Assembly: GCA_022036555.1 (NCBI GenBank)
Contig: CM039137.1
Span: 23,013,927 to 23,077,926 of the forward strand
Length of the DNA: 64,000 bases
Origin: Microstegium vimineum
Lineage: Eukaryota > Streptophyta > Magnoliopsida > Poales > Poaceae
Direction of reading: 5' to 3'
How positions within the stretch are numbered: position 1 is the first letter of the stretch; the number at the start of each line of letters is the position of its first letter. Under the pieces are notes generated by a model. The model had not been told where the DNA came from and ran no database searches. It saw only the letters and a program-made list of their open reading frames with translations. Made by a program: the position numbers and the translations under genes. This document shows, one piece after another, positions 48,404-59,192 of the stretch.

Positions 48404-51296
48404 GGTTTCCGTCCGTCCAGTGAACTCCTTTGAGATCCGGAGCGGAGATGCACAGCACGACGAAACCTGTCATCCATTCTTGTCCTCCAGCAAGCTGCCA
48501 CACTGGCCATTCGAGCTCGATGAACGGAGCCGGCCGGCTACCACCACCACGCCACGTGCTCCCCGTCTTGCCGCATCTCACCCCAACTGGCAACTGCAGC
48601 TGTAGTGCGGCAGGCCGGCAGCTTTCGATTTGGCGGCGTTTCGCCCCCGCCGCGACACCGCCGCAGCTCCTCCGCCCTCGCACCGGACCCGCCGACCCGC
48701 CGCGTTGCGCCGCCGCGGTTGAACAGAGGCAAGGCACGGGTCCGTGACCGTGAGGCGTCTCATGGTCACAGCCTCACAGGAGGAGCCACAAGCCTTTTGG
48801 ATTAGGGATTTTGAAAACGGACGCAAATGCGAAAAAACCTATCCCATTTTCATTTTTTAAAAACGGAATCAGTTTTGGAAAAAGAGATCGAAAACGAAAT
48901 CAGAATATGCTAACACACAAAATCAGAATATCCTTTTTCCCAACCATTTTTTGGCACATTATTTATCATCAGGGCACACCGTCCAGAGTAGAGTCACACA
49001 AGAGAAAATAGAGAAAAATCTGCAGAAATAATTAAAAAAAACAAAAATTTAGAGTTGAAAACAAGGACAATGCTGCAATTCTTCCTAGCAAACCTTCTTT
49101 CCTATCACAAGTTTGGTTTGGGAGCTATAGTGCCTTCTTACCGCCAATAACATTACTCTAAAACCACCCCATCATCCAAAGAAAAACTAGGTTCTAAACA
49201 AATTGCTAGCCATACAAAAAAAAACTCGAGTTTTTTAGCCAAATAGCATTGTTGAGGTCACACAAACCAGTCCACTTGATCATTTCCCTATATATAAATA
49301 ATCAAACATAGCAATTATGGGCTTCCTAGGCCCTTTTTTTGTTTGAGACATAAAACACAGGCGTTCATATATAGTATGACCCGCTATTGGGTCAAATCAC
49401 GCTTGACTTGCTCAACCCTCTTGTTTGACAGAGCTTCAACTCTAGCAAATATATGGATTTCTTCAAGCTAGATATTTATAGCTCTAAAAAAACTTAGAAT
49501 TGTGTTGAAGGTATGCCAAAAGTTATTTATACAAATAACTTTGTTTATAGTTTTGATAAATATAAATATTTGAACCATCATAATTTAGTTTATAAAGTAT
49601 AGCCCGAACATGGATATCTGAATAGAAACTATGTCAAACGATATATTCAGATCTTGTAAAGTTTCCCTCTAATAATGACCCTATAGATGGGAATGGGGCT
49701 CTTCGAGCAAGTTGTTACTAGTATGTGAGTATTGGGTGTCAAATGGATATGGTCTCATCAGGGTAGTTGAACAAGCTAGTATTTTATCATATGCAAATAG
49801 TATTGCTCAAAAATAGTCATATTCCACCAAGCAAGAGAAGTGCTTGACATTGAAACACTATATTTTGAAGTTAATGGTATGTGATATGTGTTTGGTTTTT
49901 CCAACAAGAATTTCCAATTCTCAATCTTACCAACATTTTTTCTAGACCATGCTACTTTTCTAATATTTTGTATTGTTTCTATGCCGAGCCTTCACGATTT
50001 CGATTTTCATACAATTTTGTGAAATTAGAAGTGGTTAAGGCCTCTTTTCGATGGGTATCATCCTTTCTCACTTCCTTTCAACTTGGTTTTTGTATTTTTC
50101 ACACCTTGCTTTTGTGCTTGATGGATTTGTTGCTTCCTTTTTTTGTTATTAATTATTCATTGCGCAATTGTTAGTTGACATCATATGATGTTTTTGCCAA
50201 CTCATTGATGAATTCATGGCTCAGTAGGTCGTCTCTTCCGTGTCTTGCTTCCAATACGGTGATCACAATGAACACGGTGGCCCCTCTGAAATGTAGTTTT
50301 TCTTTCTTTTCTGTTTTTATGTTTTCTCCATAAAAATAAACCAATTTGCTGCGTTTTTATTCTTTCTTTCTGAAATGTATATTTGATGCTTCCAATACAG
50401 TAGCAGGGAAGAAGAGCGAAGATATTATGTCCCTATTTTTTTTTTCGTGAAACCATATATTCCGGACCTTTAGAACTCCAGCCATCATTATTGTGCGGGC
50501 CAAAGCCAACTGATTCCACTTCAAAAGTTGATCAGCTGTGGCACATGCAGAAGAAAGAGCATCAGTTTCCTCTTTTGACCTGACGATGGCTTTTGTTGTG
50601 CGATAACGACAACAACTAAACCATTACAGTTGCAGCTGAACCACTGAACCAAGCAACACCTTCTTATTAAGTTAGCAAACCGCAGTTTGTATGTAAATAA
50701 AACTAACTGTCACAGATCTCAATCCAACAAAACCCTCCCAAGCTTTGTTCACCCACTTGCACCAGACTATCCTCCTGACTGCCAGCAAGGATTTGGTAGA
50801 CAAGTAGCCCTTCGGCTGCACTGACCCCAATCAAACAAACTTTCTGCAGACACAAAAAGTTGGCAAAAAATCTTTTTAATTTTTTTAGATGAAAAAGAAA
50901 CATTCAGAAAAGTGAGGAAGCTACCAAGTACACTGTGTCACTGTGGACTGCGCAAATGGCGGAGCCCTGCTGTTCGCTGCCGCGCGGGGAAGAAGAAATG
51001 TGGAAAACTCGGAGGGCTTTTGTGCAAAAGTTAGGCAACCAAAGAGGGACCACAACGAGATATTACTACATGTCCCCAGCAGAGGCCCCTCCATTTGGTC
51101 TCATCTCATCTCGCTTCTCTTCCCTTCTCTCTCCCGCGACATCAGCGGCGGCGCAGCGGTGGGGGTGGGGCGACGGCATTGCGAGCTCACAACACCCGCG
51201 GCGCGGCGATCCCTGGAGGTTGCTGTGCCGCCGGCTATGTAGTGATCTGGGCCGTGATCTCGACGGCTAGTCGCGGCTGAGCGGGCGGCGGCGGCG
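48404..51296. other. divergent spacer between PSB33 and the acyltransferase gene
   Basis: GC-rich to about 48.8 kb (PSB33 promoter side), then AT-rich DNA to 50.7 kb without a gene or terminal repeats that I can support. The last ~350 bp before 51297 are GC-rich and are the presumed leader of the acyltransferase gene. Confidence 0.45.
50697..50870 (-). pseudogene. direct repeat copy 2, terminal-exon-like fragment of an unknown gene
   Basis: On the minus strand a ctgcag acceptor precedes an open segment reading KVCLIGVSAAEGLLVYQIL and on for about 50 residues to a stop near 50697. The open frame after an acceptor looks like a last exon, but no upstream exon is found within several kilobases. 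The related copy lies at 46123-46246 on the other side of PSB33. I do not recognise the parent gene. Confidence 0.35.
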
Positions 51297-54290
51297 ATGA
51301 ACGGAGCGAGCGCCAGCGCCGGTGTCGGCACCGGCGCCAGCGCTGGCGGGGAGGCGCCGCTGGTGTACAAGGCTTGGAAGGGGAACAATGTGAGCGGAAT
51401 GCCCCTCTCCTCTCTCTCTTCCCCTCTGCGCCTTTCTTCCTTCCTCCCCTAGTTCCTTTGTTGCGGGCGGGCGTGGTGTGGATCTGTGTGGCCTTGAGTT
51501 CGCGACTCAAATCTACTGTTCCGGCACTAGATTGACTCGTGTCTGCGGTGTCGTCGGCAGATGTTGGGATTCCCTTGCTGAACTTGGCAAATACGTTTGG
51601 TCATTGTTGGCTCCAAAAACAATTGATTAGTCGATTTTCCCCCCATTTATTTTATGATTTTGTACCTGGGATTCTGGGAATGTAGGTTCTAGGACGGCTG
51701 GACGGGTTAAGTGCCTCCGGATGGCCTTGCTCAGGACAAGAATCCTAAGTTTTAGGACTGGACTAGTGCATTAATTATACTTCGACTGAGTATCTATTTA
51801 CTCTACATCTCAGAATAATTTCACTCTCTGCTTTCCTGAGTGAGTTGTGCATAGACAAAGTTGACCATGGTGCCCACATAGCTTAAGAAATGTTTTCTAC
51901 GAGATTTTCATGCTGTTTCTGTCGTGATTGGAGTAGAAAGTGTGATTAACGGCAGCTTGCATTTTTTGCAGGTGTTTTTACTGAAGGGGAGATTCATATT
52001 TGGTCCTGATGCAAGATCCTTGTTTGTCACCATGTTGCTTATTGTCGCACCAGTATCAATCTTCTGTGCATTCGTTGCGAAGGGATTGATGGATAGCTTC
52101 TCTTATGGTCTGGGATTGCCGGTTATGATTGCAGCAGTTCTGTTCACAGCATATGTGAGTATTGTTCTTAGCCTTTTTTTCAAATCACCGCACTCATTGA
52201 TTTCCTGAGCTGGGTGGTACAGGTACTGCTACTTAATATATATGCAGTTATTGGAACAGTACGAGACTTCAACAAAGCTGATAGCTTCAGTTTTTCAAAT
52301 TTTCAAACGATGTGTGTATTGTGAATCCATACTGGTTGTGGCTGGCATGATCTCGTGGTTCAGTTTTATCACAATCAAAATATATGTTTAGAATTTCCAG
52401 TTTCACATTTGCCTTTCCAATACATTGCATGCCAACTGGGCAAGTGACTCCCTAGATGATACGCTGCTTAAGAACGGTTATTTAATTGCTCCTAACCGTA
52501 TGGAACTGTGATATTCTGCTTTTATCATGTGTCATGTGTTAAAGTCAAAGTGATTCCTAATTATACAATGTAACTTAGCTCTGGATATCATCAAAGGGGA
52601 TTATTCCTTTCACTTGCGCGATATTTATTTCGTTATTCATTACATGCTAATTGTGTAAGCGACACACTCCAGATGATATAGTACCTGTGAACTGTCAAAT
52701 TTAATTGCTCGTAATAGCATCGAAATGTAATATTTTGCCTTTATTAAGCGCCATGTGTTAATTGAACTGATTCCTGATCATATCTAGAAAAGGGATTATT
52801 CGTCTTGTTGTACCTTTTTAAAAACTTGCTGGCCACTAGCACCAAGCATATTTTGCTGGTTCTCGTACCCTGATCTTTTAATTTGATACCTACACAAATT
52901 TATCTTCAGTCATGGTCATGCTGGTAAAGAGAAGATATACAACGAACATATCCTCTAACTTGTTCAAGCATTATGCCACCTTTCAGGATCTGAGTCTTCT
53001 GCTTCTAACTTCTGGGAGAGATCCAGGGATCATACCTCGTAATGCACATCCTCCAGAACCTGAAGGTTTTGATGGCAATGCAGAGGTTGGGGCTAACCAG
53101 ACTCCACCCGTGCGTTTGCCCCGAGTGAAGGATGTCGTTGTCAACGGAATCACTGTGAAGACAAAATACTGTGACACTTGCATGTTGTACAGGCCTCCTC
53201 GTTGCTCTCATTGCTCTATCTGCAACAACTGTGTGGAACGTTTTGACCATCACTGCCCTTGGGTTGGACAATGCATAGGACTTGTAAGTTTATTAACTAA
53301 ACACTTCTGACTCGGAAAGCATGTCTTGTTCATATACAATCTTTTGCCTACACTTTATGTTAAATCTTGCAGCCCCTGTTGTCTCTTCATTTAACACATC
53401 GAGTGTATTTGCTTGTTCCTCCACATTACTAAAACGTAGAGCATCTTTGCTTAGATTCCTGCTTAATTTTGATGAATTTTAGAAGACTTCAGACACCTTA
53501 CAAGATTTCTTATGTTTGTGCAGAGGAATTACAGGTTCTTCTACATGTTTGTATTCTCAACAACTCTGCTCTGCCTGTATGTCTTTGGGTTCTGCTGGGT
53601 TTTCATTATTAAGATCAGAAATGCAGAGCAGATAACAATTTGGAAGGCGATGGCAAAGACCCCTGCATCTATTGCTTTAGTCATCTACACATTTATCGCG
53701 GTTTGGTTTGTTGGTGGCCTCTCTGTGTTCCATTTGTATCTCATGAGCACAAATCAGGTAAAAACTGTTTCCAAGAAGGACGTATTTATATCCTTGCCCG
53801 ATGAAGGATGTTGTACCAATTGCTAAACAGTTACCCTACTTCTGCCTTGTAGACAACATATGAGAACTTCAGGTATCGCTATGATCAACGAGCCAACCCA
53901 TACAACAGGGGAGTCATAGAAAACATTAAAGAGATCTTCTTTACAACGATTCCTCCTTCCAAGAACAACTTCTGTGGTAGGGTCCAACAGGAGCATGGTC
54001 TGAGGCCTCGTCCAACAAATGGTTTTATGAGTCCAAACATGGGGAGAGCTGTTGGCGACATTGAGATGGGTAGAAAACCAGTGGCTTGGGATGAGCCTAG
54101 GATGGCGGCTGAAATTGGTGATTTAGGAGCAGGTCTGAGCAACTTGTTGGAGGACAAGGATGGCAGGTTTCGTAGCGCATCTCCAGATCTCAGCCGTGAC
54201 GCCCTTGCAGTTGGAGGAGGCTTAGAAGAGCAAGGCTCCTCAGCGATGAACCCTGGGCGTTCAAGCTGGGGAGTTGAAGCAGGTCGATGA
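51297..54290 (+). CDS. DHHC protein S-acyltransferase (PAT)
   Basis: A multispanning enzyme that transfers palmitate from acyl-CoA to protein cysteines at Golgi, vesicle or plasma membranes. Exons 51297-51389, 51972-52154, 52987-53283, 53524-53757 and 53853-54290 join in phase to 414 residues. Two membrane spans lie at about 48-70 and 78-100 and two more in exon 4 (about 199-222 and 240-262). The Cys-rich domain has CDTCMLYRPPRCSHCSICNN and then DHHCPWVGQCIG, with the catalytic Cys182. The family TTxE motif is TTYEN at the start of exon 5. The conserved SGRDPGIIPRN precedes the CRD. The Ser/Gly-rich C-terminal tail (GRRSWGV-like end) is cytosolic. Overall similarity is to the Arabidopsis PAT04-PAT09 clade. 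No lesions are seen; the start is the only ATG ahead of the conserved VYKAWKGNN. Confidence 0.93.
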
Positions 54291-55175
54291 TAGCATTGGT
54301 CATGTAAGCGGCTGTAGTGAGATGCTCAGTGTTGTTAGTGCCAGCTCGTTGCTAATTTGTTGTTTTCTTTGAGATTTGAGGTCACTAATGTTATTAGACT
54401 CATGACCTGTATGGCGGATGTTCCTGGACTTTCTTTTCTTCTTTCTCTTAATTTGAGATGTCTTTCGTGTCTTTTGTTTGGAGCAGTTGGTTTGTGACGT
54501 CTCGTCTGGCACTGTCAGGTTTCGTCTGTATATATAATCGGAGCAGTAAGCCTAAATTAGGTTTCAGTTGCTTGGATTTGGATGGTGATGGCTGTGAACA
54601 ATGTCGAATCTTTGCATTGCAGTAAATGAACATTGCTTGATCTGAGTGCCCATGTTAAGATGAATTTCTTTCCTTTTTTGTAAGTATTAGTTTATCGCTA
54701 AGTTATCTTGAGTTAATATGCTGTGATCTTGTTCTATAAAGTTCCTTGAGACAAAATGGCATTTTGCTTTAGTATTCATTTTAAACAGTATGTATATATA
54801 TATATATATATAGGTAAATGTTTTCTTGAGACAAAATGGTCAGCAGTCATCTTGAGGGATTTGGGCGAACTGGGACGATCACTACCGTCTATGGTGCAGA
54901 AGAAATGAATCTGCGTACAAACTGAACAGGTAACAAAACAGTAACACCCTGGGTTCATCTGACATATGAACCGAAACAGCTTTGGTAAGCTCAATTGACA
55001 TGGAAATTTGTCGTCACAGCTCCACCGAGAGCAGGCAATTTCCCTGATAAGAATGGATGTTTTGCCAAATGCTACCACAGATTGTATTCTTGTCTACTCC
55101 TAACACACTTTATTCCTTGTCATTTCCAGATACATAGCACTTGCTAAGTAGAGGTATGGTATCTGAATCTGATCA
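54291..55175. other. convergent 3' region of PAT and DCI1, with (TA)n
   Basis: Presumed 3' UTRs of two convergent genes. A (TA)n run lies at about 54789-54812. No gene or TIR element is seen. Confidence 0.5.
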
Positions 55176-56186
55176 TTACAGCTTGGAGAACACAGGCTTC
55201 CGCTTCTCCAGGAAGGCTCTGATGGCCTCCTTCAGATCATTCGATATCATCATGCCAGCATTCCATGTGGCTACATGCTCCAGGCCTTGTTCTACTGTCA
55301 CATCCCTGCTTCTCAGCAAAACCGCCTTGGTTCCCATCACCGCCCATGCCGACTTCTCAGCAATTTCTGAAATTATCAGACAAATTCAGTCCAAAATCAG
55401 CCAAGAATAAGCTCGTACTAGTGAGATTTACCGCTCATGTTAAACAAGGTAGCAAGCATGAGCAATTATTATACTGTAAGAAGATAGATACTAGTAGTAG
55501 ATGTTAATACCTTTGGCGATCTTTGCAACGCCGGCATCCAAGTCTTTCTTGGAATCGAAGACCTTGGTAACGAGCCCCATCTCCTTAGCCTCCATGGCGG
55601 TGATCTTGCGTCCGGTGAGCGCGAGGTCAGCAGCGTTACCGTAGCCGACGATCCTTGGGAGGCGCTGCAGCGCGCCGAGGTCAGCGACGATGGCCATGTC
55701 CACCTCCTTGAGCACGAACGTGGCGTCCCTGGAGCAACACCTGATGTCGCAGGCGGCGACGACGTCAACACCACCGCCGACGCAGGCGCCGTGCACCGCG
55801 GCGACGACGGGCTTCCGGCACCGCTCGATGGCCGTGAGCGCCGCCTGCATGTCCAGCACCGCGCGGCGGAGCGCCTCCGCGGCGGCCACGGGGTCGGTCG
55901 CGGAGGAGGTGGCCGCCAGCGGGTTCCCGGGGCCTCCGAGCTCGATGCCCGCGCAGAAGTGCGGGCCCGCGGCCGACAGCACCACTGCGCGCGCGGTCGG
56001 GGTCCGGTCCAGCAGCGACATGGCGCGCGGGATCTCCAAGAAGGCGGCCGGGCTCAGCGCGTTGCGCTGCGCCGGGCGGTTGAGGCGCACCTCGTAGACC
56101 CCCGCGGATGGGTCCGGCCGCGTCACGGCCAGGGTCTGGAACCCCGCGCGGAGCTCCGCCGCGTCACGGTCGCCGCCGCTGGCCAT
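55176..56186 (-). CDS. DCI1: delta(3,5)-delta(2,4)-dienoyl-CoA isomerase, peroxisomal
   Basis: A crotonase-family enzyme that shifts double bonds of dienoyl-CoA so that unsaturated fatty acids can enter beta-oxidation. Exons 56186-55511 and 55366-55176 (phase 1 intron) give 288 residues; Arabidopsis DCI1 has 278. The C terminus is FSKL, a classic PTS1 peroxisome signal. The oxyanion-hole segments are HFCAGIELGG and HGACVGGGVDVV. The acidic residues expected for dienoyl-CoA isomerase are present: Asp141, Glu161 (KEVDM) and Asp169 (VADLGALQRLP), corresponding to the catalytic Asp/Glu set of mammalian ECH1. This argues for an isomerase over a plain enoyl-CoA hydratase. The first exon is very GC-rich. 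The gene looks functional. Confidence 0.95.
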
Positions 56187-56780
56187 CCGTGGTGAGTTGC
56201 TGTGGCGTGGGGTTCACTGCTACTACTACCTGCGGACCTGGCCTCTTCCGGCTGGTGGGGTGGTGGTTGCGGGATATGAAGCCGCGGGTGATTTGTCGCC
56301 ACGTTCTCCCCCGTGCTCTTGCTCGCTCTTGTTCTTGTTCTCTGGATCTCGGAGACATCAAGATAAGCGGCGGCGGATACGGATCGGGATAATCATGGTG
56401 AGTAATCTGACTTGTATCGCCCTTGGTCGGATCAGTAACAGCGGCGGTAAAATCGATTACTGTTCCATGTGTTTTGATAGGACGGCTCCATGTGTTTCTT
56501 GGAGAAGACGAGCGAAAGTAAAGTTTGCCCTAAACCGTACATGTCTTTACATTATGAATCACATGATTTGCATTGAGATAGTGACAATACTATTATCTCT
56601 CCTACTGTGTATACATCTTAATATAAATCGTATGGTCCATATTGTAGGGGTGTGCGGGCAAAAAAAAAACTGTTTCCCAGAAGATGATCCCAATCGACGG
56701 AATGATAATGAGGGAATAAATTCTAAAAAAAAATGTGAGAGGGGTAGAAGAGACATTTTAAGCTCTTGTTAGCTACCATT
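56187..56780. other. DCI1 upstream region
   Basis: About 200 bp of GC-rich leader and promoter, then AT-rich DNA. No TATA box at a convincing position was found. Confidence 0.4.
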
Positions 56781-57069
56781 AGACATCTCCAACGGCCTTT
56801 ATAAAATATATTCTTCAAATCATTATTTAGATAGTTATTTGAGTTAAAATCGTTTTCTATATTTTTATACACTCTAACAACTTTTCTATATCCCATTCGC
56901 AGTCTAGAGAATCATTCTCGTCTTCTATACTTGACTAGCGAAAACCCCGAAATATAAGATAGCTATATTTGCATAATTATTTACAAAAGTTGTTGGAGTG
57001 TATTTTTTTCAACCAAATTTCTATTTCTAGCATTTAGAAACAATATAGAGAGTCTCTTGGAGATGCTCT
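56781..57069. mobile_element. MITE of the 'agagcatctccaa' type
   Basis: The left end agacatctccaacggccttt and inverted right end agagcatctccaagagactc are imperfect TIRs; the 289-bp interior is AT-rich. Ends resemble those at 6764 and 13073. Confidence 0.5.
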
Positions 57070-58363
57070 TACCACATAAGATGACGGCAGTGGCGCAGAG
57101 GGAGGGGAAAATCAATGCGATGGCTGAGACCGAAGATAATTTTTTTTATGTCTAAGAAGGAAGATGCATTTTTTATAATGGCTATTGAGGAATTGTCTCA
57201 AATAATAATAGACTTGCTATATTTCCTATACTTGAAATTTCATACAAAGACAACCAAATACGAATCACAGAAGATAAGTTATTTTTTCTATAGTCAAAAA
57301 ATGACAAAAAAAACATGTTGCCTAAACAAACAACAATATCAAGCACCTAAAATACAGGAGATGAAACAAAAGTATCTCCGGGAACCTCTCTGAATTATCA
57401 TTTGAAGAGTTATTTACATAAAAATCATTTTTCATATCTCTTCACACTCCAACAGTTTTCCAAATCTCGTGTGTACTTTAGAGGTACATTCGCGTCCTAA
57501 GAGTCTTTGGGAATGCTTTAATATATGACTATTTGGATCATGCTATTATAATTTTCATTTTTATGTCATTACTAATTATATATTTAGAAGTTTGCCATTA
57601 CAATTCATGTATAGTTTGAACATGCAATTTTATATCTCTAACGACTTCGGGCCCACATGAAGACCTATGTGCTGATATAGATTTTTCATATATACCCTGA
57701 CTTCCTCACTTACAAGTGTGTCCCCTCCCTCCCTTTCTGGTCCCATCTGAAGGAGAATATAATTGATGGAATATTAGATATATTGCATTGGGCCTCATGA
57801 GCTGATTATATAGGGTACATAGGACTAACACCTCTTGTGGCTAGACAATATGATACTATTCATATTATTCTAACACCATCCATCTTCTCCTTCCCCACTC
57901 CTTTGTTCCCCCTCGAGCCCCTATGGCGAGCAAACGGCCATGGAGCGGGCGAGCAGGCTCCTGCGCTCACCATCCCTTTCCGTACCGAAGCGTGAGGCCC
58001 CATCCCCCTCCCCTACGGTACTCCCCCTCGCCTTCCTCCACTCCGACAACACACAGCACGTTGGCCTCTGCCCCCCACTTGCGCATCCAACCTAGCTCCA
58101 TGACGTGCTTGTCGCCCTTGGCTTGACGTTTGACGATGGTCGGATCCACGCGTGAGCCGAGCTCACGCGCCTTCAGCCCGATGGAAGCGATCCATCTAGC
58201 GGTCCACTAATGGTGGTCGTCCGCCAGAGCGTGGCACAGGCCCAGCACATGGCGTCGGCGAGCTTGAGATCAGGGCCTCACACAACCCGTGTAGGCGGGC
58301 GACGACGCAGGTGAACAATGGTGGAAGGAGGAAGAAGAAATATAACATAGGTTAGCATGTGGG
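57070..58363. other. spacer, AT-rich then GC-rich, no supported gene
   Basis: From 57.1 to 57.85 kb the DNA is AT-rich, with a second degenerate fragment of a MITE of the same type near 57.4-57.5 kb. From 57.88 to 58.3 kb it is GC-rich and Pro/Ser-coding in several frames, without a recognisable domain. Confidence 0.4.
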
Positions 58364-58371
58364 CCCTGTAG

Positions 58372-58643
58372 CAGGGACGAAGCTCAGTAGAGGCTAAACT
58401 AGGCTCCGGCCCCTGTTTGGCTGCGGTAAAACTATGAAGAACCTGTAGTAACATATCAGTTGTCAAAGATTAAAAAATAGATAAAGGCTAGTACTTTGTG
58501 TTTGGAAAGGTGCGGTAGAGAGCAAGAGACATAGGAGTAGACAACAGGCTATTGAACTCGTGCTATGCCACTGATGTACTGACGTACTGTAACATTTAGC
58601 ATTAAATTAGCCCCCCTTTATATTGGGCCACGCTCCGCCACTG
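58372..58643. mobile_element. 272-bp hAT-type MITE with exact 8-bp TSD
   Basis: The termini cagggacgaagct and, inverted, cagtggcggagcg are flanked by the identical octamer ccctgtag at 58364-58371 and 58644-58651. Non-coding. The 8-bp duplication and CAG ends fit the hAT superfamily. Confidence 0.75.
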
Positions 58644-58933
58644 CCCTGTAGCCTGTAGGACATTGAGTGGATATAAACAAATGACAGGAGGGATATTTTA
58701 GGCCATACAAAATATAGTGGTCTCCATGTGGTACCCACAGGGGCTGAGGCAGAGACAAAATTGTGATGGTAAAAATTTCAGAATAATAATGAAATATCAA
58801 AAAAAAAATATAATGGCATACTCTAAACAAATGACTCAATAATACAGATACCAAATGGGCCCCAGTACAGTGACATTACAACTCGAATTACAATGTCCTC
58901 GCTTCACCATTCACCCAGATGGTGATGATTCCC

Positions 58934-59192
58934 TCAGTATATAGTCTGGATGACGGGTACGTGTTTGACCTTGTGGTAATCCTGGCCTTGGTCCTCCTTG
59001 ATCCTGCCCACGATGTCGGGCATGTTGTACAGCACCACCTCCTCCAGGTCCGTCATCCCGGCGAGCGCCTCCGGGAGCATCCGCATATTGGCGCACCGGC
59101 ACAGCGTGAGCGTGGCGAGCACCGGCATGGACTGCGGGCTCACCGTCCAGTCCTCGAGCTTCGGCAGGCCGAGCTTGAGCCTGTGCAGCCTC
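58934..59192 (-). pseudogene. out-of-frame C-terminal LRR tail of the NLR
   Basis: Directly after the NLR frameshift another minus-strand frame reads RLHRLKLGLPKLEDW, then SMPVLATLTLCRCANMRMLP, EVVLYNMPDIV and ends VIQTIY at 58934. The LRR spacing continues from the main frame, so this is the original C terminus, about 86 residues. Confidence 0.75.

Noticed and set aside
57115..57393. 92-codon open frame with Lys/Phe/Tyr-rich translation
   Set aside because: Composition matches AT-rich spacer, it lies between MITE remnants, and no family is recognisable.
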